A DNA stretch of 30,736 nt from NCBI GenBank assembly GCA_035387885.1, contig DAOOOW010000012.1:1-30736 (forward strand), given 5' to 3'. Shown here piece by piece: positions 13,004-20,967 of the stretch. The notes below the pieces were generated by a model, which saw only the letters and a list, made by a program, of their open reading frames with translations, did no database searches and was not told where the DNA came from. The DNA comes from DAOOOW01 sp035387885. GTDB taxonomy: Bacteria > Patescibacteriota > Patescibacteriia > UBA2196. How positions within the stretch are numbered: position 1 is the stretch's first letter; the number at the start of each line of letters is the position of its first letter. The position numbers and the translations under genes are program-made.

Positions 13004-13016
13004 GGCACGCAAAAAT

Positions 13017-13898
13017 TCACATTTCCTGAATTTTCTTTTTAAATTCTGGCAACTTTTGATTTTCTGGGTTGGTATTTTTTAATTTATTAAAAGCATCTAA
13101 AGCTAAAATTTTATTCTTATTAATAATAGCAGCTTCTATTAAAAAATCAAGATATTTAGGATTATTAGGTTCGATTTCTGAAGCGTGACGAATGGCAGTC
13201 AGAGCTTTGCCGGGATTGCTTAGTTTATATTCTACAGTGGCCAAATCCAAGTAGTATTCAGGATTTTTTTGAAATAGGTCTAAAGATTTTTGATAATTAT
13301 TTTTAGCTTTTTCTAGGTCTCCAGTTTCTAAAGAAATGGACCCCAGTCCATTAAAAGCGCGATCATTATTTTTATCTATTTTTATAATGAATTCATAAAT
13401 TTCTTTAGCCTGATTAAAATCCTTTTGGGCAATATAAATTTTCGCCAAACCAAGATAGGCAACAATATTTTTGGGATTAATAGTAATAACTTCCAAAAAG
13501 ATTTTCTCGGCTAGTGAAAAATTATTATCTTTTAAATATTCTTCAGCTTGATTAATTTTTTGTCTTATTTTTTCTTCTTGTTCAAACTTGTTTAAGGTTA
13601 ATATTTTTTTGGTTTTTCTTTCTTCAATATATTTTTTTTCTAAAGCTGATATTCTTTGATAACTTTTATAAAAAAAATTAAGGACTTTTTTCCATTGGGA
13701 GGATTTAAAAACATGAATCAAATTGCCAAAATTTCTTTTAAGTCTCTTTTCTAACAGTTCTGCTTTAACTTTGGCTTGTTTTTCAACCTTTAGTTCTTCC
13801 AAATTAATATGCGTTAACAGTTTAAATTTTGGGGCTAGAATACGTACCAAGAAAAATAAACAAATTATGATAATGATTATAAAAATATAAGTTAACAT
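13017..13898 (-). CDS. Membrane-anchored TPR protein
   Basis: The 293-residue protein has one N-terminal membrane helix (residues 2-22), a basic linker with a helical segment (about 35-110), then about four tetratricopeptide repeats: NNFSLAEKIFLEVITINPKN, VAYLGLAKIYIAQKDFNQA, AFNGLGSISLETGDLEKAKN, YYLDLATVEYKLSNPGKALT. TPRs are protein-docking scaffolds, here facing the cytoplasm if the N-terminus is outside, or the reverse. The partner is unknown. It starts 9 bases after the aldolase stop, at the end of the frr-rseP-proS-dacA-tpiA-fba series, and its stop lies 10 bases before the tRNA relic. Confidence 0.85.
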   Translation of the reverse strand: MLTYIFIIIIIICLFFLVRILAPKFKLLTHINLEELKVEKQAKVKAELLEKRLKRNFGNLIHVFKSSQWKKVLNFFYKSYQRISALEKKYIEERKTKKILTLNKFEQEEKIRQKINQAEEYLKDNNFSLAEKIFLEVITINPKNIVAYLGLAKIYIAQKDFNQAKEIYEFIIKIDKNNDRAFNGLGSISLETGDLEKAKNNYQKSLDLFQKNPEYYLDLATVEYKLSNPGKALTAIRHASEIEPNNPKYLDFLIEAAIINKNKILALDAFNKLKNTNPENQKLPEFKKKIQEM

Positions 13899-13907
13899 AT
13901 GGTTTGA

Positions 13908-14783
13908 TTAAAGCAAATTTTGACTATTAAATATATTTATTTTTTCACTAACTATTTGTTCAATGGCCAAAATACTAGGCGTTAAAATTTGTCTTGGATC
14001 ATATAGCAAAGAATCGTCAGTTAAAGTCTTTTTAAGGCTAGTAGAGAAAGCCAAGCGAATTTCTGTGTCAATATTAATAATTCGCACCCCGTTTTCAATA
14101 GCTGGTTGTATTTGTTCTTGTTTAATCCCAGAAGCGCCATGCAAAACAATTGGTGTATTGGGGATAAGTTCATGAATTTTTTTTAGGCGAGGTATATCTA
14201 GTGGTGGCACTTCAATATCACGAAATTTTTTAATACCATGCATGTTGCCAATAGAAATAGCCAAAGTATCCACTCCAGTTAATTTAACAAATTCCGCGGC
14301 TTCATCTGGGTCAGTAAAAAATGGGGCCATATCTTCAGGAGTTTGAGCTTTGTCTTCGACTCCTTTTAAGATGCCCAGTTCACCTTGAGCTAAAACATTA
14401 TGTTCGTGGGCATAAAGAACAGAAGTTTTGGTTAATTCTACATTATCATTAAAGGGTAAGAGCGAGGCATCGATATGAATGGAAGAAAAACCAGCAGCAA
14501 TACATTTTTTAACAGACTCAAAACTTTTCCCATGATCTAAATGTAAGGCAATGGGCACAGTTATATTTTTATCTTCAGCCAAAGTTTTAACAATAGCCAC
14601 AATGGTGTTTAAACCAGCATATTCAATAGTTGTTTCAGATACTTGAATAATTACTGGTGCTTTTAAATTATTAGCCGCTTTAACAATACCCAGAGTCGTT
14701 TCTAGATTAGCTACATTAAAAGCCCCCAAAGCACAATTTTTTCCTTGAGTTAAATCTAAAATATTTTTTAAATTGGTCAGCAT
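13908..14783 (-). CDS. fba: Class II fructose-bisphosphate aldolase
   Basis: The enzyme splits fructose-1,6-bisphosphate to glyceraldehyde-3-phosphate and dihydroxyacetone phosphate (or the reverse) using zinc. In 291 residues the class II signatures are visible: GAFNVANLETTLGIV, the HLDHG motif with the catalytic Asp83 and zinc ligand His84, IHIDASLLPF, GELGILKGVED, and zinc-binding His residues in GNMHG and VLHGASG, followed by GVRIINIDTEIR in the phosphate-binding part. It is next to tpiA, whose enzyme interconverts the two aldolase products, so the pair forms a glycolytic unit. The intergenic gap of 47 bases is AT-rich with simple AATTAAAA-like repeats. Confidence 0.95.
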   Translation of the reverse strand: MLTNLKNILDLTQGKNCALGAFNVANLETTLGIVKAANNLKAPVIIQVSETTIEYAGLNTIVAIVKTLAEDKNITVPIALHLDHGKSFESVKKCIAAGFSSIHIDASLLPFNDNVELTKTSVLYAHEHNVLAQGELGILKGVEDKAQTPEDMAPFFTDPDEAAEFVKLTGVDTLAISIGNMHGIKKFRDIEVPPLDIPRLKKIHELIPNTPIVLHGASGIKQEQIQPAIENGVRIINIDTEIRLAFSTSLKKTLTDDSLLYDPRQILTPSILAIEQIVSEKINIFNSQNLL

Positions 14784-14830
14784 ATAATTAAAATCAAAAT
14801 TTAAAAATCAAAAATTAAAATTTATGATGA

Positions 14831-15592
14831 TTAATTTATTTTATTAATAATAGCGGAAAATTTTTCTATATTTAAACTGGCGCCACCAACAAGAGCTCCT
14901 GTTATTAAATTTGGTTCCAAGAAATCATTAATATTATTACTGTCAACAGAACCGCCATAAATTAAGGTTGTGTTTTTATCAATTACTTCTGCAGAAAAAA
15001 AATCAGCCAAAATCATTTTAATAACAGCAACCAACTTTTTAACGTCAGTCGGTTCTGCTGGAGGTGCTGGGCTGATGGCCCATACTGGTTCATAGGCAAT
15101 GATTAACTGTTGGTCTCCTGTTAACTTAACATCTTCTAAACCACGGGTCAATTGGCGAATAATAGTAACTTCTGTTTTGCCTAGGCGTCTTTCATCAAAG
15201 GTTTCTCCAATGCATATAATCGGTGTTAAATTATGGGTTAAGCAAGTTTTTATTTTTAAATTAAGATCTGCATCTGTTTCACCTATAAAATGTCTTCTTT
15301 CTGAATGGCCAACAATGACGTGGGTGACGCCCAATTCTTTGAGCATTAAAGGGGAAATTTCACCAGTATAAGAACCTTTTTCATGATAAAAAACATTTTG
15401 AGCGCCCAATTTTATGGGGCTATCTTTGATAATTTCAGCCACTTGTGGTAAAGCTGTAAAAGATGGACATAAAATAACCTCAATATTTTTTGTAGTTTTT
15501 TGGATTATATTTTTAAGTTCAGTAGCCATTTCCCAAGCTTCCTTATTTTGTAATTGCATTTTCCAGTTGGCAATAAGAATTGTTTTTGACAT
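14831..15592 (-). CDS. tpiA: Triosephosphate isomerase
   Basis: The enzyme interconverts dihydroxyacetone phosphate and glyceraldehyde-3-phosphate. The 253-residue TIM barrel has all catalytic residues: Lys11 (ANWKMQ), His96 (VGHSERR) and Glu168 (AYEPVWAI). The C-terminal phosphate-binding glycines are in IYGGSVDSNN and GALVGGASL. Length is normal. It is upstream of fba in the same operon. The spacer on its 5' side contains a 14-base tandem duplication, so the link to dacA may be weaker than that between the other members. Confidence 0.96.
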   Translation of the reverse strand: MSKTILIANWKMQLQNKEAWEMATELKNIIQKTTKNIEVILCPSFTALPQVAEIIKDSPIKLGAQNVFYHEKGSYTGEISPLMLKELGVTHVIVGHSERRHFIGETDADLNLKIKTCLTHNLTPIICIGETFDERRLGKTEVTIIRQLTRGLEDVKLTGDQQLIIAYEPVWAISPAPPAEPTDVKKLVAVIKMILADFFSAEVIDKNTTLIYGGSVDSNNINDFLEPNLITGALVGGASLNIEKFSAIINKIN

Positions 15593-15605
15593 AGAATAAA
15601 AAAGT

Positions 15606-15633
15606 GAATTATGAATTAAGAATTATGAATTAA
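15606..15633. repeat. Tandem duplication GAATTATGAATTAA x2
   Basis: Two exact 14-base copies lie in the dacA-tpiA spacer. Each unit is itself built of two GAATTA-like halves. Probably a slippage product. Confidence 0.8.
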
Positions 15634-15665
15634 GGAAAAAAGTAAGGAGTAAATAGAAATTTTTG

Positions 15666-16562
15666 TTACCATTGATAATTGGTTTCTACCCAATGAAGCA
15701 TGGCTTTAGTATCTTGAAAACGTTTTTCATTGGTTTCAGATCCGAGAACCACTGTAATAACTTCAGCATTGTTTTTTAATTTGAATTTACCTGTAAAACA
15801 ATAATTAGCTTCCTCAGTAAAACCAGTTTTACCACCCAAACTATAAACATAAGCGCCCAACAGCAGATTAGTATTTTTAATGGTGTGATTTTTGTTGAGT
15901 AAACTTTTAAAAGTATAAGATTTTTGTTGCAATAAATCTGCGATAATTTCATTAGCCAACGCTTGACTTAAAAGTTTAGCCACGCTGGCTACATTAGATT
16001 TATTTTCTGAAGATAAACCAACTGGTTCATTAAAAACTGTTTCTGTTAAGTTTAATTCTTGGGCTTTTAAATTCATTTTCTTTACAAATTCATCACTTGA
16101 TAGGCCTGTTGAACGTACCAAAGCCAAAGTAGCGTTATTATCTGAATTTATTAAGGCCAGAGCCAAAATGTTTTTTAAAGAAGTTTTTTCTCCAAACAAT
16201 AAATTGAGTTTAGAGCCGACTGTTAGATCTGCGCTTGTTAAAGAAAATTCTTGTTCTAAATTGGGCTGAGTATCTAGAAAAACCAAAACAGTCATTAACT
16301 TGGTAATACTGGCAACAGAGCGCACGCTAGTTGGTTTTTTTTCAAATAAAATTTTTCCACTTCTGACATCTATGGTCAAAGCTGAAGCCGCAGAAATTTC
16401 TAAGCCTAAATTTTGGGGATTAATTCTTTGCGGGGCGCTAACAATTATTTCATCTCCAGCCACTTGTTCCCCGCTTGCCTGCCAACCCAAAACTTGACTG
16501 TTTGTCTGCATATTGTAAGATAATAATTGAGATAAGAAAATAGTTAATAAAATTTTAAACAT
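15666..16562 (-). CDS. dacA: D-alanyl-D-alanine carboxypeptidase (peptidase S11, PBP5-like)
   Basis: The enzyme trims the terminal D-Ala from peptidoglycan stem peptides outside the membrane. The 298 residues include an N-terminal hydrophobic export segment and the three active-site motifs: SITK (Ser85, Lys88), SDN (140-142) and KTG (245-247). Context strings such as GKILFEKKPTSVRSVASITKLMT and NSDNNATLALV (each shown in part) are typical. The C-terminal PBP5 stalk and amphipathic anchor are missing; the protein ends soon after the catalytic domain, so it may be held by its N-terminal helix. It follows proS by 22 bases. A beta-lactamase is unlikely given the SDN/KTG pattern and housekeeping context. 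Confidence 0.92.
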   Translation of the reverse strand: MFKILLTIFLSQLLSYNMQTNSQVLGWQASGEQVAGDEIIVSAPQRINPQNLGLEISAASALTIDVRSGKILFEKKPTSVRSVASITKLMTVLVFLDTQPNLEQEFSLTSADLTVGSKLNLLFGEKTSLKNILALALINSDNNATLALVRSTGLSSDEFVKKMNLKAQELNLTETVFNEPVGLSSENKSNVASVAKLLSQALANEIIADLLQQKSYTFKSLLNKNHTIKNTNLLLGAYVYSLGGKTGFTEEANYCFTGKFKLKNNAEVITVVLGSETNEKRFQDTKAMLHWVETNYQW

Positions 16563-16584
16563 ATGGAAAAGCTGACTTTTTTAT

Positions 16585-18003
16585 TTAATAAGCTTTAGCA
16601 ATATAAATTTGTCTATTGGTTTTAGCTCCACACACTAAGCAACACCCGGGTGATTTTTTATTATGATAAACTCTGGTGGTGGCTTTGGTCTCATTTTTAA
16701 TTTTTTCTTCACAAGTGCTTTTACCGCACCAATGAATTAAGGCTGGGAAATTTTTATCCTGGCTTTCTTTTTTATAATTTTCATAATTATCAAAAACACG
16801 CAAATTTTTTGTTAAGAAATTTTTATTTTGTTGCCATAAATTAGCTTGAATATTTTTTAAGGTATTTTTAATTTGCAATTTGATTTCTGAAAGTTTGACA
16901 ATATTTTTTTTTCCATTATCTCGGCGTACTAAAACAATCTGTTGAGCAAGTTCGTCTTTAGGGCCAACTTCCAGTCGAAGTGGCACTCCTTTTAATTCCC
17001 ATTGATTAAATTTCCAGCCCGGAGATTTGTTTTCATCAAAATCTATGTGATATTTAAGGCCAGCTAGTTGTTTGGTTATTTTTTTAAGATAATTAGTAAT
17101 TTTTTCTTTTTCTTGACTAGTTTTCCAAATAGGCACAATAATTAATTGAATGGGAGCGATTTTAGGCGGCAGAATTAAACCCTTATCATCACCATGGGCC
17201 ATAATGATACCACCGATAAGACGAGTCGAGACACCCCAACTGGTTGGCCAAGGATTTTGTTCCTGATTATTTTCATCTAAAAATTTAACTTCAAAAGTTT
17301 TAGCAAATTTTTGCCCCAAAGAATGCGAAGTGCCCATTTGCAAAGCTTTACCGTCTTTCATGATACCTTCAATGGATTTAGTGTATTCAGCACCAGCAAA
17401 TTTTTCTGATTGAGATTTGTGGCCAGCGAGAACATCAATGGCTAAATAATCATTGGCAAATTTTTGATACATTTTTAAAGCCGCATCTACCATTTTATCG
17501 GCTTCGGGTTTTGTGGCATGCAAAGTATGGCCTTCTTGCCATAAAAATTCCGTGGTCCTTAAAAAAAGTCTAGTACGCATTTCCCAACGCACAATATTGG
17601 CCCATTGATTAACTTTTAGGGGCAAATCTCTGTAAGAAGAAATCCAATTGGCAAAAGTTCTATACATAATGGTTTCTGAGGTTGGTCTGAGAGCTAATTT
17701 TTCTTCTAATTTTTTACCGCCTGCTTCTGTGACCCAAGCTACTTCCGGCGCAAAACCAGCCACATGCTCGGCTTCTTTTTTAAAATAACTTTCTGGAATT
17801 AATAATGGCAAATAAACATTAGCCACACCTAATTTTTTAATTTCAGCATCCAAAATTTTTTGCATATTTTCCCAAAGTGCATAGCCATAGGGTTTAATAA
17901 CCATGCAGCCTTTGACATCAGAATAATCAGCTAAATCAGACGCTAAAACAACTTCGTTGTACCAAGCAGAAAAATCTTTTGATTGTGGGGTTAAAGTGGA
18001 CAT
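16585..18003 (-). CDS. proS: Prolyl-tRNA synthetase, archaeal/eukaryote type
   Basis: The enzyme charges tRNA-Pro. The 472 residues lack the large editing insert of typical bacterial ProRS and carry the C-terminal zinc-like domain of the archaeal/eukaryotic form (CGKSTCEEK and GCCLVCGAKTNRQ), ending in the characteristic Ala-Tyr (YIAKAY). Catalytic motifs are clear: YGYALWENMQ, LRPTSETIMY (motif 2 region), RTTEFLWQEGHTLHA and RLIGGIIMAHGDDKGLILPP (motif 3 region). The anticodon-binding domain follows (PIQLIIVPIW). This type also occurs in some bacteria, including Mycoplasma, Deinococcus and many Patescibacteria. It starts 6 bases after rseP in one operon. Confidence 0.95.
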   Translation of the reverse strand: MSTLTPQSKDFSAWYNEVVLASDLADYSDVKGCMVIKPYGYALWENMQKILDAEIKKLGVANVYLPLLIPESYFKKEAEHVAGFAPEVAWVTEAGGKKLEEKLALRPTSETIMYRTFANWISSYRDLPLKVNQWANIVRWEMRTRLFLRTTEFLWQEGHTLHATKPEADKMVDAALKMYQKFANDYLAIDVLAGHKSQSEKFAGAEYTKSIEGIMKDGKALQMGTSHSLGQKFAKTFEVKFLDENNQEQNPWPTSWGVSTRLIGGIIMAHGDDKGLILPPKIAPIQLIIVPIWKTSQEKEKITNYLKKITKQLAGLKYHIDFDENKSPGWKFNQWELKGVPLRLEVGPKDELAQQIVLVRRDNGKKNIVKLSEIKLQIKNTLKNIQANLWQQNKNFLTKNLRVFDNYENYKKESQDKNFPALIHWCGKSTCEEKIKNETKATTRVYHNKKSPGCCLVCGAKTNRQIYIAKAY

Positions 18004-18009
18004 AATATT

Positions 18010-19170
18010 TTAAAATATTTTTTCAATAATTCGGCCGCCCCAACGGGCTAAGTCATCGTAGGTTACTTTAATAATTAAAATCATTAACAGAGCAAAGCCT
18101 AAATTATGAATTAAAGCTTCAATTTTTTGGTTCATTTCTTTGCGACGAATTTTTTCAATAATTAAAAATAAAATTCGACTACCATCAAGAGCTGGAATAG
18201 GCAAAATATTAATTAAAGCCAAATTTAAAGACAATAAGGCTGCAAATTGCAAGACATAAGAAATACCCATATCTACCGCTTGATCAGTTAAAAACACAAT
18301 GCCTACTGGTCCAGCTAATTCAGCTGTCATTTCGCCTTTACTAATAATATTTTTTAACAAATCTATTAGAGCGCTAAACATGGCAATGGTTAAATTGTAA
18401 GTAGCTTTAGCTCCTTGCCAAAAAGCCGAAGGTAAGTTATAGGCCACAAAAGCGGTTTTGGCCAGCCCAATGCCTAGGACTGCCTTATTATTAGAAGTTG
18501 GTAAAACTCGCGGTTCTATTTTTAAAAGCAATTTTTCATTATTTCTTAAAATTTCTAAATCTATAATTCGTCCAGGATTTTCTTGAGTAAAATTTTGTAA
18601 AAATTCTACAGATTTTATGGGCAGAGTATTAATGTTTATCAATTCATCGTTAACTAGCAAACCAGCTTCAGAAGCTGGAGAATTTTTATTAACAGAGACA
18701 ACCTGTATTTTTAAATCTTTAACATTTTTAGTATGCGCCAAATTGGCGTCATCAACAATAGTGGTAATTCCAGTATTAAAACAGATGGTTAACAAAATAA
18801 TAGCTAAAACAACATTCATGGTGACGCCAGCCACAAGGATTATAATTCTTTGCCAGATTTTTTTAGCACCAAAACTATCCCCATCATTTTTTTCATCACC
18901 ATTTTCGCCTTTAATTTTGACGAAGCCTCCAATGGGAATTAAATTAAGGGAATAAATAGTATGAGGATTATTAATAATCTTTTTTTTACCCCAAACTATT
19001 TTTCTTTTGCCAACCGCATCTTTGTAAATGCCAATCACTCGTGGTGGATAACCAAAACCAAATTCTTCGACGCGTGCTTTGAAAAGTTTGGCGAATAAAA
19101 AATGTCCTAGTTCATGGGCTAAAACTAAAATACCTAGAATAATAATAAAAGCTATGAGAGTTAATAACAT
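18010..19170 (-). CDS. rseP: RseP-family site-2 (M50) intramembrane metalloprotease
   Basis: Site-2 proteases cut substrates inside the membrane, for example anti-sigma factors or signal-peptide remnants. The 386 residues show the zinc motif HELGH (residues 19-23) in the first membrane helix, the GGFVKIKGE strand, further membrane helices (IIILVAGVTMNVVLAIILL), one PDZ domain (about residues 155-220; NKNSPASEAGLLVNDELINI) and the second active-site motif NILPIPALDGSRILF with the zinc-binding Asp in a later helix. It follows frr by 23 bases, as in many bacteria where these genes are neighbours. A substrate cannot be named from this window. Confidence 0.95.
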   Translation of the reverse strand: MLLTLIAFIIILGILVLAHELGHFLFAKLFKARVEEFGFGYPPRVIGIYKDAVGKRKIVWGKKKIINNPHTIYSLNLIPIGGFVKIKGENGDEKNDGDSFGAKKIWQRIIILVAGVTMNVVLAIILLTICFNTGITTIVDDANLAHTKNVKDLKIQVVSVNKNSPASEAGLLVNDELININTLPIKSVEFLQNFTQENPGRIIDLEILRNNEKLLLKIEPRVLPTSNNKAVLGIGLAKTAFVAYNLPSAFWQGAKATYNLTIAMFSALIDLLKNIISKGEMTAELAGPVGIVFLTDQAVDMGISYVLQFAALLSLNLALINILPIPALDGSRILFLIIEKIRRKEMNQKIEALIHNLGFALLMILIIKVTYDDLARWGGRIIEKIF

Positions 19171-19193
19171 ATGTTAAATTGTTTTTTTGTAAT

Positions 19194-19739
19194 TTATAAT
19201 TTAATTTCTTCTTCTTTTTTCTTGCCTAAAGTATTAATTATTTCTGTGTGCTCACGTGTCATTTCATCTAAATTTTCTATGAGTTTATATTTTTCATCTT
19301 CAGATATTTCTTTATTTTTTTCCGTGCCAATAATTTCTTCTTTAATTTTATCTCTTAAGTTTCTTAAGGCAATACGAGCAGTTTCCATTTTTTCATGCAA
19401 GGATTTAATAATTTTTTTTCTAGTTTCTTCGGTCATGGGTGAAATGGTTAAACGTAAATAATTGCCTTCGTTTTTAATGCCAAAACCCATGCTAGCTGTT
19501 TCAATGGCCTGCTCCACGTTTTTTAAAAGATTTTTGTCCCAAGTTTCTACTAAAAGCTGGGTTGGTTCTGGTGAGGAAATGCTGCCAATTTGATTTAAAG
19601 GCATTTTAGATCCATAAGTATCCACTTTAATATTTTCCAGCATGGCTGGGGTGGCTCTGTTGGTGCGCACGGATTGGATATCGTTTTTGGCATGTTCTAT
19701 TAGGCTTTGAAAATCATTTTTTTTGTCTTGAATATTCAT
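19194..19739 (-). CDS. frr: Ribosome recycling factor
   Basis: RRF, with EF-G, splits post-termination ribosomes. The 181-residue length and motifs are standard: VRTNRATPAMLENIKVDTYG, PLNQIGSISSPEPTQLLVETWD (shown here in part), and the C-terminal half of the long three-helix bundle (LTEETRKKIIK-type block, here MTEETRKKIIKSLHEKMETA; RIALRNLRDKIKEEI). It is the first gene of the frr-rseP-proS-dacA-tpiA-fba-TPR series, all read on the - strand with mostly short gaps. The upstream spacer is full of short repeats. Confidence 0.96.
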   Translation of the reverse strand: MNIQDKKNDFQSLIEHAKNDIQSVRTNRATPAMLENIKVDTYGSKMPLNQIGSISSPEPTQLLVETWDKNLLKNVEQAIETASMGFGIKNEGNYLRLTISPMTEETRKKIIKSLHEKMETARIALRNLRDKIKEEIIGTEKNKEISEDEKYKLIENLDEMTREHTEIINTLGKKKEEEIKL

Positions 19740-19877
19740 ATATTTTAGTAATTCGTAAATGGTAATTTGTAACTCGCCTGCTTGCCTGTCCGGTAGGTAG
19801 AGCTAGGTAATAGGATTTTTAAATTAATTATATATTTTTTTTACGGATTACAGATTACGGATTACAGATTACGATTT
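19740..19877. repeat. Mosaic of short repeats upstream of frr
   Basis: This spacer contains a tandem duplication ACGGATTACAGATT x2 (19843-19870) plus a third partial copy. It also has GTAATTCGTAAATGGTAATTTGTAA-type sequence (19748-19771) and a GC-rich imperfect dyad (CCTGCTTGCCTG...GGTAGGTAG, 19778-19800). No gene or clear promoter is visible. Confidence 0.6.
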
Positions 19878-20966
19878 TTACTTTTTAGCTTTATTAGTCA
19901 TCCCCAAATATAGCACATTTGGAGTTTGCGGGTCAATTTGCAATACATTAGCCACTTTGTTAGAAGGTAAGGAAGTGGCTATCCAAGTTTTTCCAGCATC
20001 AGAAGAACGATAAAAAACCGTATTAGTGGCATAAAATATTTGGCTGTTATCTTTAGGGTTTATAGCTAAGGCATTAATAATTAAATTTTTAGCTGGCGTG
20101 AGTAATTTTAGGGCTTGCCAATTTTTACCGCCGTCATCAGATTTTAACAAGCCAGCTGAAGAACTATAAAGTAAAGCATCATTTTGAGTGAGATCAAAAA
20201 TTAGGTCATAAAAATTTTGAGAACCGGTAAAAAGCAGTTTGCCGTCGGCGCCTTTTTTAGTGGCATAATTTTCTTTAAGGTTGAACCAATTTTTACCACC
20301 ATCAATAGTTTTAAGTATCCCCTCTTTGGCTAAACCGGCATAAATTATTTGATTGTTTTGGGGATTGATTAATATTTTATTGAGCGGGTCTTTTTTAGGA
20401 TGTTGATAAATTAAACTCCAAGAAGCTCCACCGTCAGATGTTTTATAGATTTCACCCATTGAACTGCCAAAATATATAACTAAATTGTTTTGAGGATCGG
20501 TGGCTAGGGTATTAACAAAAACATTGATGCGGCTTTCTAAAAAAAGTTGTTGCCAATTAACTCCTAAATCCAAAGTTTTATAAATTTGTTGGCCCAAAGA
20601 AACATAAACAATGCCACTTTTTTGTTGATCCAAGGCCAGATCATAAATCAAACTATCAGCTAAAACATTTTTCCAGTTAGCTCCGGCATCTTCTGAATAC
20701 CAAACTCCAGATCCTGTGGCTAAGTAAATTTTTTTGTGATCAAATGGGTCAAAAACAATTTTTCTGATATTAATATTATTAAGAGTTGTTGTTTTGTCAG
20801 CCAGTTTGGCCGTGTTGGAATTTTGCCAAGTTTCACCATAATCATAGCTTTTAAAAACGCCACTACTATTATCACTAGAATTACCAGATAAACTTATAGT
20901 GCAACCACTGCTAAACAAGATTACAGATATTAAAATTAATAAAAAAAATTTTTTGTCTGACTTCAT
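19878..20966 (-). CDS. Lipoprotein with BNR/Ycf48-like beta-propeller repeats
   Basis: The 362-residue protein starts with a lipoprotein signal (Lys-rich, hydrophobic helix, lipobox LFSSGC with the lipidated Cys at about residue 22). The rest is a series of Asp-box/BNR repeats: SYDYGETWQ, SEDAGANWK, TLDLGVNWQ, TSDGGASWS, TIDGGKNWF, SDDGGKNWQ and SSDAGKTWI, about one per 45 residues, which predicts a sortilin-, Ycf48- or sialidase-like beta-propeller. No sialidase RIP motif is visible, so a binding or assembly role outside the membrane is more likely than an enzyme. It starts 1 base after the holB stop and is coupled to holB and the kinase. Confidence 0.87.
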   Translation of the reverse strand: MKSDKKFFLLILISVILFSSGCTISLSGNSSDNSSGVFKSYDYGETWQNSNTAKLADKTTTLNNINIRKIVFDPFDHKKIYLATGSGVWYSEDAGANWKNVLADSLIYDLALDQQKSGIVYVSLGQQIYKTLDLGVNWQQLFLESRINVFVNTLATDPQNNLVIYFGSSMGEIYKTSDGGASWSLIYQHPKKDPLNKILINPQNNQIIYAGLAKEGILKTIDGGKNWFNLKENYATKKGADGKLLFTGSQNFYDLIFDLTQNDALLYSSSAGLLKSDDGGKNWQALKLLTPAKNLIINALAINPKDNSQIFYATNTVFYRSSDAGKTWIATSLPSNKVANVLQIDPQTPNVLYLGMTNKAKK

Positions 20967-20967
20967 A

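Larger units (their letters stand above)
12795..13006 (-). pseudogene. Decayed tRNA-Thr copy, split by two palindromic inserts
   Basis: On the - strand the remains of a tRNA can be read in three pieces. (a) 13006-13001 GCCGTT, a 5' acceptor strand. (b) 12973-12958, a D-arm (AACTCAGTTGGTAGA). (c) 12846-12795, an anticodon arm matching the intact tRNA-Thr but with four extra loop bases, a variable region (AAGTA), a damaged T-arm (CCCAGTTCAAATCCTGG) and AACGGC, which pairs with GCCGTT. Between a and b lies a perfect palindrome; between b and c lies the intact tRNA-Thr with its inverted-repeat arms. The T-stem no longer pairs, so it is most likely non-functional. Confidence 0.65.

Noticed and set aside
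12795..13006. Group I intron in a tRNA
   Set aside because: The insert contains a complete tRNA within an inverted repeat and is too short and lacks P/Q/R/S core elements.
12809..13042. A + strand ORF of 77 codons across the tRNA locus
   Set aside because: It is the complement of tRNA sequence and inverted repeats and has no protein-like character.
19171..19461. A + strand ORF opposite frr
   Set aside because: It is a mirror of the frr coding sequence with Ser/Phe/Ile-rich low-information content.
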